Positions 36,684 through 45,621 of a DNA stretch of 64,000 nt are shown piece by piece; within the stretch, counting starts at the first letter, position 1, and the number at the start of each line of letters is the position of its first letter. Made by a program: the position numbers and the translations under genes. Source of the stretch: Leptolyngbya sp. O-77 (lineage in GTDB: Bacteria > Cyanobacteriota > Cyanobacteriia > Elainellales > Elainellaceae). The notes beneath the pieces are model-generated. The model saw only the letters and a program-made list of their open reading frames with translations. It was not told the DNA's origin and ran no database searches. The stretch spans positions 1,215,001-1,279,000 of the forward strand of contig NZ_AP017367.1 in the NCBI RefSeq assembly GCF_001548395.1, in the 5' to 3' direction.

Positions 36684-38270
36684 TTAGCGGCCAGAAACCG
36701 TCAGGCTGCCGGGCTGGCCCAGATCCCCAGACAGCGTAATGCCGCGACCGTTGGCGCTGAGATGACGAACGATGAGATAAACCGTTTCCACTTGGTCAGA
36801 CGCGCCAATCTTGTCTGCTAGTTCTGCCAGCGAGAGGGGCTGCCCCGTCGCCTTGAGGGTGGCGACGATCTGCCGCTGCAACTCCAGCACCGAGGCTGCT
36901 GCCTTTTTGCCCGCTTCTACACCAGGCTGGTGGTAGGCGTTGATATTCACCAACGAAGCGTAGAGGCTAACGGCCCGTTCGTATAGCGCGATCAGTGCAC
37001 CGACGATACGCGGCGTGACCTGGGGAACCGTCACTGTGATCGAGTCGCGCTGGTTTTCGTAGAGCGCCTGACGAGTGCCTTGCAGCAGCCCCGACAGAAA
37101 ATCGCCGCTGGTGGCGCCAGGTTCCACTTCGATCGAGTCGCCCTGGCGATCGCCCAGCACCTCGATAAACGTGACAAAGAAATTGGGCACGCCCTCGCGG
37201 AGTTGCTGCACGTAGGCGTGTTGGTCAGTAGACCCCTTGTTGCCATAGACCGCAATGCCCTGATAGACCTTGTTGCCGTCGAGATCGGTTTCTTTGCCCA
37301 GCGACTCCATCACCAGCTGCTGCAAATAGCGCGAAAACAGCAGCAGGCTGTCTTTGTAGGGCAGCATCACCATGTCTTTTTCGCCCTTGCCGTTGCCTGC
37401 GTAATACCAGCACAGCGCTAGGAGGGCGGCGGGATTGTTGCGAAGATCGGGGACGCGGGTGGCTTCGTCCATTTCCTTTGCGCCGTCCAGCATTCCCTGA
37501 ATATCAATACCTTGCAGCGCCGCAGGCAGCAAGCCCACGCTGGAGAGTTCGGAGGTGCGACCGCCCACCCAGTCTTGCATGGGGAACGTGGCCAGCCAGC
37601 CCTCGGACTTTGCCACGCCGTCCATTTTGCTACCGGGCATGGTGACGGCGACGGCGTGTTGCCCAAAGTTTAGCCCGTGCTTTTCATAAAACTGCTTAAC
37701 TTCCAACATGCCGTTGCGGGTTTCGGGCGTGCCACCGGATTTGCTGGTAATCACCACAAGCGTGCTGTTTAGTCGGTCTTTGAGCCGATTTAACACGCGA
37801 TCCATGCCTGCGGGGTCAGTGTTGTCAATGAAGTGAATTTTGAGCGGCGCGGGTTCTGGGGCGAGCGCTTCGGCGACAAACTGCGGGCCAAGGGCGGAGC
37901 CACCAATGCCGACCGATAGCAGGTCGGTGAATTTCGTTGCCTGGGGTGGACGGATTTCGCCCGCATGAATTTTGGCGGCAAATGCTTTGATGCTGGCCAG
38001 GGTATCCACGATTTCGGCTTTGATCTCTGGACTGGGCGAGAGGTCGGGGTTTCGCAGCCAGTAGTGGCCGACCATGCGGTTTTCATCAGGGTTGGCGATC
38101 GCCCCTGCTTCCAGCGCCGCCATGTCCTTAAACGCCTTCTCAAACTTGGGTTTCATGCGCTCCACAAAGTCATCCGTAAAGCGCATCCGGCTAATATCGA
38201 GATAAAGACCCAGCCCTTCATGGAAGTAAAGCCAGTCTTGATAGCGTTGCCAGAGTGCAGTGGCATCCAT
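36684..38270 (-). CDS. pgi: Glucose-6-phosphate isomerase
   Basis: From the ATG at 38270 (MDATALWQRYQDWLYF) the product is 528 residues, typical of cyanobacterial Pgi. Signatures include LLSVGIGGSALGPQFVAEAL, VVITSKSGGTPETRNGML (phosphate-binding) and, later, YGNKGSTDQHAYVQQLREG with the catalytic His. It interconverts glucose-6- and fructose-6-phosphate. A short inverted repeat (ACGGGTTGA at 36632 and its complement at 36667-36675) lies past the stop and may end its transcript. The longer frame from 38291 adds seven unlikely residues. Confidence 0.95.
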   Translation of the reverse strand: MDATALWQRYQDWLYFHEGLGLYLDISRMRFTDDFVERMKPKFEKAFKDMAALEAGAIANPDENRMVGHYWLRNPDLSPSPEIKAEIVDTLASIKAFAAKIHAGEIRPPQATKFTDLLSVGIGGSALGPQFVAEALAPEPAPLKIHFIDNTDPAGMDRVLNRLKDRLNSTLVVITSKSGGTPETRNGMLEVKQFYEKHGLNFGQHAVAVTMPGSKMDGVAKSEGWLATFPMQDWVGGRTSELSSVGLLPAALQGIDIQGMLDGAKEMDEATRVPDLRNNPAALLALCWYYAGNGKGEKDMVMLPYKDSLLLFSRYLQQLVMESLGKETDLDGNKVYQGIAVYGNKGSTDQHAYVQQLREGVPNFFVTFIEVLGDRQGDSIEVEPGATSGDFLSGLLQGTRQALYENQRDSITVTVPQVTPRIVGALIALYERAVSLYASLVNINAYHQPGVEAGKKAAASVLELQRQIVATLKATGQPLSLAELADKIGASDQVETVYLIVRHLSANGRGITLSGDLGQPGSLTVSGR

Positions 38271-38684
38271 AGTTGCTTTTACCCTTTGCATTCATCACCC
38301 CACAGTTTAGCGGCCAGCTTTGAAGGACGGATGAAGCTTTGGACACGTCAATTATTCAATTATTTAGATTTCCCGTAGCTCGGCTGAGTTTTTGTCTGGA
38401 CTCGCTTAGCGTTGCCGTACCTTTGCTGGAAGAAGACCAGGGGCGATCGCCCCTACCCAAATCATCCCGACGAACGGCTCAACCCACCTTACTGCAACTG
38501 AGACAGCCATTTGGGGCATGGCACAGACGACCCTTGGTTCAGGGGCATCTGTCAATGATCAATCTATGGTGCAGACTATGGTGCAGACTATGGTGCAGAC
38601 TATAGTGCAGACTATAGTGCAGACTATGGTGCAGAGAGGATTGCCGCCATCCCCACGCCGCTGGGAAATGATATGGTGTTCTAG
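38271..38684. other. Intergenic region between divergent pgi and J-domain genes
   Basis: About 410 bp. Apart from the 12-bp tandem repeats at 38565-38636, no gene or operator is recognised. An 88-codon frame through the repeats reads as WCRLWCRL and is an artefact of the repeats. Confidence 0.6.
38565..38636. repeat. Six tandem copies of a 12-bp repeat
   Basis: Six consecutive units of TATGGTGCAGAC (units 4 and 5 have A for the first G; unit 6 ends in G) span 72 bp and end 48 bp before the J-domain gene. The unit is a multiple of three, and slippage would change the promoter spacing of that gene. A regulatory or phase-variation role is possible but unproven. Confidence 0.92.
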
Positions 38685-39716
38685 ATGAAAGACCTCGAAC
38701 ACTACTACAGAGTCCTAGATTTGGAGCCTGGCGCGTCCCTCGAAGAGGTGAACCAGGCTTACAAGGATTTGGTGTTTGTGTGGCATCCCGATCGAATTCC
38801 GACCGACAACGAGCGACTGCATCAGAAGGCGCAGGAAAAGATTAAGGAAATTAACCAGGCACGCGATCGCCTCCGCACGTTTCTAAAATCCAACGCCGGG
38901 TCTGCTACCCCTGCCAGCGCGGCTGCCCAACCCGCCAGCCCCCGCCCAGAGCCATCTCGCCCGTCCTATTCTCGCGCCCGCTATCGCCCACCCGCCCGCC
39001 CTGGCTATGCCCAAGGCTCCACCTACAAAGGCGCTTCCGACCCCAGTTCCTCCTATCGCGGCGCGGGCTATTCTAGCGCGGGACAAGCTGGCTCCAATCA
39101 TTCAAGTTCCAGCCATTCAAGTTATTCCGGCTCAACCCATTCCGGCTCGACCTATTCCGGTTCGACCTATTCCAGTTCCAGCGCCAACAGACAGACCTCG
39201 CCGCCGCCGCCATACTCTGCCTATAATCCCGACTGGCACACCAGCGCCAGACCCAGCAGCGCCCACGCCCCCAACGGCAGCAGCGATCGCCCCACCGAAG
39301 CCCACGCCACTCCACCTCCCAAAGAGCCGCCGCGTCCCCCCCGTCGCCAAGATCCTGACCTCAGCGGCACCGACCTCAGCGGCCATGACCTGCGCGAAAA
39401 AGATCTCTCTGGGCGAAACCTCAGCAACGCCAACCTGCAAGACGCAAACCTTAGCGACACGTTTTTGCATCGCATCAACCTTAGCAGCGCCAACCTCCAG
39501 CGGGCCAACCTGTTTCGCGCCAACCTGCTAGAAGCCGACCTCAGCAACGCCAACCTGCAAGATGCAAACCTGATCGGCGCAGACCTTAGCGGTGCAGACC
39601 TGCGGGGGGCAAACCTGCGCGGGGCCCGCATGGGCGTGAAGGACAGGATTATGGTGAAGATGACGGGAGCATACCTGAGTGGGGCGATTATGCCAGATGG
39701 GGAGGTTCATGGGTGA
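38685..39716 (+). CDS. J-domain protein fused to pentapeptide repeats
   Basis: The 343-residue protein begins with a J domain (HYYRVLDLEPGASLEEVNQA ... FVWHPDRIP, with the HPD motif that stimulates Hsp70 ATPase). A low-complexity Ser/Tyr/Gly/Pro region of about 150 residues follows, including the short repeat SGSTYSGSTYS. The C-terminal part has A(D/N)LxX pentapeptide repeats (LSGTDLSGHDLREKDLSG, LSNANLQDANLS, LIGADLSGADLRGANL), which form a right-handed beta-helix. It is a putative co-chaperone whose beta-helix may hold a client or target. No DnaK gene is adjacent. Confidence 0.85.
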   Translation: MKDLEHYYRVLDLEPGASLEEVNQAYKDLVFVWHPDRIPTDNERLHQKAQEKIKEINQARDRLRTFLKSNAGSATPASAAAQPASPRPEPSRPSYSRARYRPPARPGYAQGSTYKGASDPSSSYRGAGYSSAGQAGSNHSSSSHSSYSGSTHSGSTYSGSTYSSSSANRQTSPPPPYSAYNPDWHTSARPSSAHAPNGSSDRPTEAHATPPPKEPPRPPRRQDPDLSGTDLSGHDLREKDLSGRNLSNANLQDANLSDTFLHRINLSSANLQRANLFRANLLEADLSNANLQDANLIGADLSGADLRGANLRGARMGVKDRIMVKMTGAYLSGAIMPDGEVHG

Positions 39717-39889
39717 TGGAGTGTTGGGGTGTTGGGGAGGAGTTGTTGATGTTGATGAGGGGATGAGGAGATAAAGGGATGATGGGAAATGCTCAGCAAG
39801 ATTCTCCTCATCTCATCATCTCCTCATCCACTAATCTCATCATCCCGTTCTCTCTCCCATCACTCCATCACTCCAACACCCCATCACCC
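39711..39889. repeat. Imperfect palindromic cassette between convergent genes
   Basis: The outer arms GGGTGATGGAGTGTTGGGGT (39711-39730) and, on the complement of the far side (39889-39870), GGGTGATGGGGTGTTGGAGT match at 18 of 20. Inner GAT/ATC-rich arms (GGATGAGGAGAT near 39760 and its complement CATCTCCTCATC near 39817) also pair. The cassette includes the stops of the J-domain gene (plus) and the L,D-transpeptidase-like gene (minus). It may be a mobile or expanding intergenic repeat that also works as a two-way terminator. Confidence 0.7.
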
Positions 39890-41274
39890 TCCACCACCAC
39901 CAGATAGCCCGCTATCTCCGACGCAGACACTGCGCCACTCGCCTGGGTCAGGACTTGTAGAATAGCAGGCATATCGGCCTGTTGCAGGTTGCCGGATTCG
40001 TCGTATTGTTCCAAGGCAGACAGGCAGCCGATGGCAGGACTCCAGCCGTAGCTGTGGGGGAAGCGGGCGCTGTTGGCAAAAAAGGCGGGGTCTTCGCCGG
40101 AGCCGTGGATGCGAAAGAGTCCCCGGCCGATGCGTCCGGCCCAATAGCTTTGGTAAATCGGGAAATAGCTGCGCCAGGACGGTGGCAGCAGGGCGCGATA
40201 TTGGGCGATCGCCCCCACGGTTCCCGGTTGCCCCGGCAGGAATTCTCGCACGCCTGCTTCGTGGGGCACGTATAGATTCACACGGGGAAACTGCCCGTAG
40301 GCGCGGAAGGTGTCGGCGCTGGGCGATCGCACACCTTCGATGCGGTAAATACCCTGGGGCGTGTCGCCCCGCGTCAGGTTCCAGCGCAGCCCGTGGAGCG
40401 ATCGCCGCCGCAGAGGCACTGACCAAGGCGATCCGTCTGTCTGGGGCACAAACGCGCCGCTGCGGTCTTTGACCATCAGCCGACAGAGGGCAGTGCGATC
40501 GCCCGGACACAAGACATAGGCGTGCATCTGGTCAGGCGCGATTTGCCAGTCCAGCAAATCTTGCAGCGGCGGCAGAGTGGACGGTGAATCTAGCTCCGCT
40601 ACGTCGCGCAGGGTGGTTTCTAGAATTGGCTCCTGTCGCCAGTTTGGAAAGCGCTGACGGACGCGATCGCCCCACTGCCGACGATCTGCCGCATGGTCTG
40701 TAGCCTGCGCCAGAGCCGAGAGGGCGATCGCCACCCAGCGGGGGTTCTCGCTGCGCTCCAGGACTTGCTGAAACGGTGCTGCAATTTGCGGAGACGGAGT
40801 GTTGCTGAGTAAGAGCTGCGTCCCCACCTGAAGCGCCATTTCCACCACCGACCGCTGTGCCGACGAGAACCCTTCCCCATTGGGCGAATAGGCAAACTCC
40901 AGCAGTTGTGCGATAGACGTATCAATCGATTGGTCAGCAGGTTCCACGATTGCCGTCGCCCACAGCAGCCCGCGCCAGTGACCGACCATCTCCTCCGTCA
41001 GGGGATATCGCGCCAAGTCGTAGTGTTCTGGACGAATTTTGTCCTGCTGTTCTTGGCGGAATGCCTGACGTGCAGCGGCGGTAGCCTGCGGCTGGCGGGT
41101 TCCAGCAAGGGCAGCCGTAGCCATGCCGACACTGAGCAGCACCCCCAAGGCCAGCACTCGCCCAGCCCAAAACGCCAAAGCAACAGGCTGAACGGCTGTC
41201 TGGGACGGGTCGGGCGATCGCCCATGCGTTAAACGGTTCGCTAAACTGCTGGAATTTACTGAGAAGAAAACCAT
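39868..41274 (-). CDS. L,D-transpeptidase-like (YkuD-type) exported protein
   Basis: The ATG at 41274 gives 468 residues; the longer frame to 41412 would run into the 3' end of chlB and is rejected. A membrane or signal segment (FWAGRVLALGVLLSVGMATA) is near the N-terminus. A helical middle follows. The C-terminal region has GLFRIHGSGED, then YGWSPAIGCLSALEQYD, matching the His ... (S/T)xGC arrangement of YkuD L,D-transpeptidases, with the Cys as nucleophile. A peptidoglycan crosslinking role is inferred. The motif is not exact, so confidence is moderate. Confidence 0.68.
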   Translation of the reverse strand: MVFFSVNSSSLANRLTHGRSPDPSQTAVQPVALAFWAGRVLALGVLLSVGMATAALAGTRQPQATAAARQAFRQEQQDKIRPEHYDLARYPLTEEMVGHWRGLLWATAIVEPADQSIDTSIAQLLEFAYSPNGEGFSSAQRSVVEMALQVGTQLLLSNTPSPQIAAPFQQVLERSENPRWVAIALSALAQATDHAADRRQWGDRVRQRFPNWRQEPILETTLRDVAELDSPSTLPPLQDLLDWQIAPDQMHAYVLCPGDRTALCRLMVKDRSGAFVPQTDGSPWSVPLRRRSLHGLRWNLTRGDTPQGIYRIEGVRSPSADTFRAYGQFPRVNLYVPHEAGVREFLPGQPGTVGAIAQYRALLPPSWRSYFPIYQSYWAGRIGRGLFRIHGSGEDPAFFANSARFPHSYGWSPAIGCLSALEQYDESGNLQQADMPAILQVLTQASGAVSASEIAGYLVVVEGDGVLE

Positions 41275-41338
41275 CGAAACATCAGGCACATCGCTGTCCC
41301 TGCAAATCTTAGCAAACCTGCATTTCTGCGATCCCGCC

Positions 41339-42865
41339 CTATGCGCCGACGGCTTCTTTGGCCGCGTAGAGGACTTCGGCGGTGATGGTTTCAATACCGC
41401 GATCGCGGGCAAATTTTTCGGTGTTGCGCTTCACCTTGCCGCGCACAAAGCCGGGAATGCGGTTCAGTTCTGCTAGACCATCCTTGCTCCACGCCAGATC
41501 AGAATCCGCCGAAACACCCTTCGTAATGACCTCTTTGGTATCGTGCCCGCCAAAGATTTCCAGCAGGTGATCTTCCATGCCCAGCGTGAAGGAGTTGTAA
41601 ATCAAATCCGCGATCTGATTCGTCCCTTCGTAGCCCATAAACGGCTTATAGCCGATGGGGAAATTCTGAATGTGGATCGGCGCGGCAATCACCCCACAGG
41701 GAATATCCAACCGCTTGCCGACGTGGCGTTCCATTTGCGTGCCAAAGATGGCAGCGGGTTCCAACCGGGCGATCGCATCGCCAATTGCACCATTGTCATC
41801 GCTGATCAAAACCTCATCGCAGTAGTCGCGCACCTGTTCACGAAACCATTCCGCATCGTATTTGCAATAGGTTCCCGCCAGCACCACGCGAACGCCCATT
41901 TCCCGCGCCAGGATCTTGGTAATCGCTGCTGCGTGAGTGTTGTCGCCAAACACGACCGCCTTTTTACCCGTCAGGTTTTGACAGTCAATCGAGCGCGAAA
42001 ACCAGGCAGCCTGCGAGACAAACAGCGTCTGGTCTTGAATAAACGATTCATAGTCTACGTTTGCGCCCTGCTGGTTCAAAATGGTTTGAATTGCGCGAAT
42101 ACAGCGGGCTGTTTCCACCACACCCATCGGCGTAATGTCTACAAAGGGCATTTCAAATTCAGCCTGCAAATACTCAGCCGTCATTCGCCCCAGTTCGCGG
42201 TAGGGAACCAGGTTAAACCAAGCGCGGGGCAGGTTCTTTAGCTCATGCACTGATGCGCCTTCAGGAATGACCGCGTTGACCTGAATGCCCAGGTCGCCCA
42301 TCAGTTTTTTCAGTTCGCGACAGTCGTGCTGATTGTGAAATCCCAGCGTAGAAATGCCAATGATATTGACGGACGGCGCTGCGGTTTTGTTCGTCCGCAA
42401 ATCATCTTTTTTGCGTGCCTTTTCGATGTAAAACTGCACAATTTGATGCAGCGTGCGATCGCCCGCTTGCAGTTCATTCACGCGGTAATGATTCACGTCC
42501 GCCAGCAGCACATCGCTTTTCGCTTCGAGCTGCGCCCGCTCGACAAAGTTCTGCAAATCTTCTTGCAAAATGCTGGACGTGCAGGTGGGCGTTAGCACGA
42601 TCAAATCGGGGTGCTCTTCTTTGTCTTTGCGCGTGATGTTGTCTACCACTTTTTCTTGCGAACCGCGTGCCAGCACATTGCGATCGACAATGCTCGCCGT
42701 AACGGGCGTAAAATCTCGCTCGCGTTCCAACATCGATCGCATCACATTGAAATAGTCATCCCCCAACGGCGCGTGCATGATGGCGTGGACGTTCTTGAAG
42801 GAACTGGCCACTCGCAATGTGCCAATGTGGGCTGGGCCAGCGTACATCCAGTAGGCAAGTTTCAT
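41339..42865 (-). CDS. chlB: Light-independent protochlorophyllide reductase subunit B
   Basis: The 508-residue protein is ChlB, starting MKLAYWMYAGPAHIGTLRVA. It has LIVLTPTCTSSILQEDLQNF and the nitrogenase-like fold with VVFGDNTHAAAITKILAREM. With ChlN and ChlL (not in the window), it reduces protochlorophyllide in the dark using a [4Fe-4S] cluster shared with ChlN. Length and both ends match the family, and it appears transcribed alone. Confidence 0.97.
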   Translation of the reverse strand: MKLAYWMYAGPAHIGTLRVASSFKNVHAIMHAPLGDDYFNVMRSMLERERDFTPVTASIVDRNVLARGSQEKVVDNITRKDKEEHPDLIVLTPTCTSSILQEDLQNFVERAQLEAKSDVLLADVNHYRVNELQAGDRTLHQIVQFYIEKARKKDDLRTNKTAAPSVNIIGISTLGFHNQHDCRELKKLMGDLGIQVNAVIPEGASVHELKNLPRAWFNLVPYRELGRMTAEYLQAEFEMPFVDITPMGVVETARCIRAIQTILNQQGANVDYESFIQDQTLFVSQAAWFSRSIDCQNLTGKKAVVFGDNTHAAAITKILAREMGVRVVLAGTYCKYDAEWFREQVRDYCDEVLISDDNGAIGDAIARLEPAAIFGTQMERHVGKRLDIPCGVIAAPIHIQNFPIGYKPFMGYEGTNQIADLIYNSFTLGMEDHLLEIFGGHDTKEVITKGVSADSDLAWSKDGLAELNRIPGFVRGKVKRNTEKFARDRGIETITAEVLYAAKEAVGA

Positions 42866-43238
42866 AGGGGTTTGGAGTTGGGGACGAGGGGACGCAGCAA
42901 GCCCAGATGTAGAGCGGGCACTGGCTCCGTTTACGATATTTGATTGTCGCAGAGGATGGGGAACCCGGAGTGTAGGCTGTAACGGACGGAAATGTGGGGT
43001 TTAGCCAGAGAGCGATCGCCCAATCTCTTGCCTGGTCGATGTTGTGGCGATCGTCCTCCACCTATGCTCCCGCACCCACCGCAATGATTCTTGAGATTTC
43101 GTCATAACCTGCAAGCTCTGAAACCTACCCCCCGGCGCAGGGCAAACGGATGCGCTTGCGGCCTCAACAAGATCAACGAGATTGCTGAAGAGAACCACTG
43201 GCTAAACCTGCGTCAGGCATTGGATATAGAGCTTGAGT
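42866..43238. other. Intergenic region upstream of chlB
   Basis: About 370 bp between two minus-strand genes; it should hold the chlB promoter. Two HIP1-like sites are present; no operator or RNA is identified. Confidence 0.5.
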
Positions 43239-44009
43239 TTAGTCTACTGGCGTGGCTTCTGCTGCATGGCTTGACAGGTCAGTAGCGGGTGCTGGAACGA
43301 CAATGTAGCCCTGAGTGCGATCGCCCAGCACCCAGTTTCTTGCCTCGCCCCAATACCACCAGTGTGCAGCGATATAGGCGCAGACAATGCTATCGAGCCT
43401 ATCTTCTACAGCTTTTAGATCCACGCCGCGAGTGGGAATGTCGGGCAAGGTTTGATCGGGCCTAAAATGCAGCGCTGGGGTCAGGGCAGGCAGCACGGTC
43501 AGGACATAATGCCGCAGTTTAGCGAGTTCGGCACGACGTTCGGCAACGGTGCCCTTTTTATATTTCAAAATGCGCGACAGCCCAAACAAATGCACCATGG
43601 CCGGATGTGGGAAAGATTCGATTTGAAAGCGGATGGGAACCAGGGGCTGAATCGTCGGGGCATGGGCAAAGCCGCGAGCCTCCAGGCTAAGACCAAGCTG
43701 CACCGTGCGCTGGGCAAACGGGAGTCCCAGATTGGCCGGATAGCAGCCCGCGTGATAGCGCCCAAAGTGCTTGTGGGCCAGGCGATCGGGCAGGCGCATT
43801 CCGGTGGCATTGGGAATTAGCGTGGGCGCATCAACTGCCACCCCCGCAGGCTCTTCTGGCGACACGCAGGCATCGATCCAGGCCAACAAGTCGGGAATAT
43901 CGGCAAGACGGGTGAGATCCTTCAGCCACAGGGCGTTGTCCTGAAACACCAAGCAACAAAGACCACTGGGCTGAGAAGTCCAGCCAAAATCGATGCCAAG
44001 AAACTTCAT
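43239..44009 (-). CDS. DUF429 family protein
   Basis: The 256-residue protein begins MKFLGIDFGWTSQPSGLCCL, the RNase-H-like first strand of DUF429 proteins. It continues with VAVDAPTLIPNATGMRLPDR and closes with LDSIVCAYIAAHWWYWGE. The family has an RNase-H-type fold, and its activity is unknown. The pair of acidic residues (Asp in GIDFG, Asp in VAVDAP) would form part of a metal site. Neighbours give no hint of function. Confidence 0.82.
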   Translation of the reverse strand: MKFLGIDFGWTSQPSGLCCLVFQDNALWLKDLTRLADIPDLLAWIDACVSPEEPAGVAVDAPTLIPNATGMRLPDRLAHKHFGRYHAGCYPANLGLPFAQRTVQLGLSLEARGFAHAPTIQPLVPIRFQIESFPHPAMVHLFGLSRILKYKKGTVAERRAELAKLRHYVLTVLPALTPALHFRPDQTLPDIPTRGVDLKAVEDRLDSIVCAYIAAHWWYWGEARNWVLGDRTQGYIVVPAPATDLSSHAAEATPVD

Positions 44010-44180
44010 AGAAAGAATTTAGAAGGGATTGACGTAATTTTGATATCTCAGACTGATATCTATTTACATGGCCCAGGCTGCATAACTTAAGGCTGAATGG
44101 CAGTAAGTATCGGTAGCTGAAAGCCTTGGTTTCCCAGATGATGATTGACTGCTCCTGCCCCCACTTTAAGGAGACTCCTC

Positions 44181-44441
44181 ATGGCTGAAATTGTTGAGTG
44201 CCCAAGCTGCGGCAAGAAGACTGTGGTACTGGCTGGCCCCAATCTCTATCAGTGCCTTTCTTGCGACTTTAAGCGTGACCTTTCAACCCCCAAAGATCCT
44301 TCGCCCAACAACGACTTTCCCTGGATTTGGATCACGCTCATTATTCTGATGCTAATGTCTTACTTCCAGCCCATTCTGCGGGATAACCGCCCGGTTCAAC
44401 AAACACGCCGAGTCGCACCGTCTTCAATGCTTTATTTTTGA
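44181..44441 (+). CDS. Small zinc-ribbon membrane protein
   Basis: The ATG at 44181, after AAGGAG, gives 86 residues. The N-terminal half is a zinc ribbon (VECPSCGKKTVVLAG ... YQCLSCDF). A hydrophobic segment, FPWIWITLIILMLMSYF, follows, then a short basic tail. Similar small proteins are common in cyanobacteria with no assigned role. The strong hairpin just after it suggests a single-gene transcript. Confidence 0.72.
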   Translation: MAEIVECPSCGKKTVVLAGPNLYQCLSCDFKRDLSTPKDPSPNNDFPWIWITLIILMLMSYFQPILRDNRPVQQTRRVAPSSMLYF

Positions 44442-44461
44442 AGCATTTGGGACTGATGCAG

Positions 44462-44504
44462 TTGGATGATTTCTCGCAGGTGCAGTCCGCGAGAAATCAT
44501 CCAA
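44462..44504. terminator. Perfect 16-bp hairpin between convergent genes
   Basis: Arms TTGGATGATTTCTCGC (44462-44477) and GCGAGAAATCATCCAA (44489-44504) pair perfectly around an 11-base loop. It lies between the stops of the zinc-ribbon gene (plus) and the SGNH hydrolase (minus). There is no long T-run, but position and strength favour transcript termination in both directions. Confidence 0.75.
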
Positions 44505-44576
44505 AACCCAGAAACTTTATCGCAGGTGCGTAGCTCCTAGCGTTTTTGAAGTAGGTTTGCAGCTTAATCGAGCGTA

Positions 44577-45479
44577 CTACCCGGTGGGCAGTGTTTGCCG
44601 CAGGTACAATTGCAGCGCTGCCCGCCACACCAGGTAACCCTGCGAATTGAGATGCAAACCGTCCGTGCTGAGGAACATCTTAAGGTTGCCCTGGGCGTTG
44701 GCAAAGAGCGGATATAGATCGAGATAGTAGGCTCCCTCGGACTGGGCGATCGCCGCGAGTTGTTGATTGAGCGCCCGAATGCGGCTGTTGGGTAAGGCTA
44801 AAAGGCGATCGCGCCCTTCCCAAGTCGCCTGCTCTGCGGCATGAGGCAAGATGGATTGCACCAACACTTGCGTTCCAGGGTGGGTGCGGCGCAGATAGCG
44901 CACAATCTCTCGATAGTGAGCCAAAATGCTGGCATTGTCTGCGCCCCAGATTAAATCGTTGATGCCGATCATTACCACGATGGTTTGCGGTTGTACCGGA
45001 TCGAGTAGATGGAGCCGTGCCCGCAGCCGCTCGGTTGTATCCCCTGAAATGCCCTGGTTGATCCAGTTTCGCTCGGGCGGCAGCAGGTCAGGCGGGAACC
45101 ACAGACTGATGGAATCGCCCAGCAGCACGGCCAGTCGCTCTGGTGGATTTTCGGCAGCGGCGATCGCCTCTTGCTGCAACAGGTCAACCCACTGCTGATA
45201 GTTCAGCAGGTGGCGTGTTCCTGTCTGGGTGGCGGGTGGGGGCACAGCTTGTGGGGTCTGGGGCAACGCCTGAGACAGAGCGCTGGACGCAAGGCTGGCG
45301 TGGTGATGCCGCATCAGCGTCCCTGTGAGCAGGGTCAGCATTACTGCATTGGCGATCAGGGAAGCCCGCACAATTGGCGGCTGCGATCGCCACTTTGCCC
45401 GCACTTGCCGCAACCGAGCTTGCAGCCGGGCCCAGTAGGGCGCGAGGTAGATTGCAAACTGAAGAGAGCGATCGCGCAT
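44577..45479 (-). CDS. Membrane-anchored SGNH/GDSL hydrolase
   Basis: The 300-residue protein has one N-terminal membrane anchor (LIANAVMLTLLTGTLM, about 41-56) and a lipase-like SGNH domain. The nucleophile is Ser123 in LLGDSISLWF; the Gly and Asn of the other blocks appear in NQGISGDT and MIGINDL; and Asp273/His276 lie in STDGLHLNSQG. It is an esterase, probably acting on acylated sugars or lipids at the outer face. No carbohydrate gene is near. Confidence 0.87.
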   Translation of the reverse strand: MRDRSLQFAIYLAPYWARLQARLRQVRAKWRSQPPIVRASLIANAVMLTLLTGTLMRHHHASLASSALSQALPQTPQAVPPPATQTGTRHLLNYQQWVDLLQQEAIAAAENPPERLAVLLGDSISLWFPPDLLPPERNWINQGISGDTTERLRARLHLLDPVQPQTIVVMIGINDLIWGADNASILAHYREIVRYLRRTHPGTQVLVQSILPHAAEQATWEGRDRLLALPNSRIRALNQQLAAIAQSEGAYYLDLYPLFANAQGNLKMFLSTDGLHLNSQGYLVWRAALQLYLRQTLPTG

Positions 45480-45621
45480 CGGTCTTGTCTCTCAGTACCT
45501 TTTCTCTCAGGATTTGGAATCGGATGCAAAAAGCGGCAAGTCTGATCAAGCATCAAGACTCACCGCTTATGATACTGAATCTCTTCTAGTTCTGAGGGAA
45601 CCTAAAACAGAAAGTCAGCGA

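Noticed and set aside
38565..38636. Tandem 12-bp array as a CRISPR
   Set aside because: Units are contiguous, with no spacers, and too short for CRISPR repeats; no cas genes are nearby.
41275..41412. N-terminal extension of the L,D-transpeptidase-like gene
   Set aside because: It would overlap the 3' end of chlB; a proper start before a membrane segment exists at 41274.
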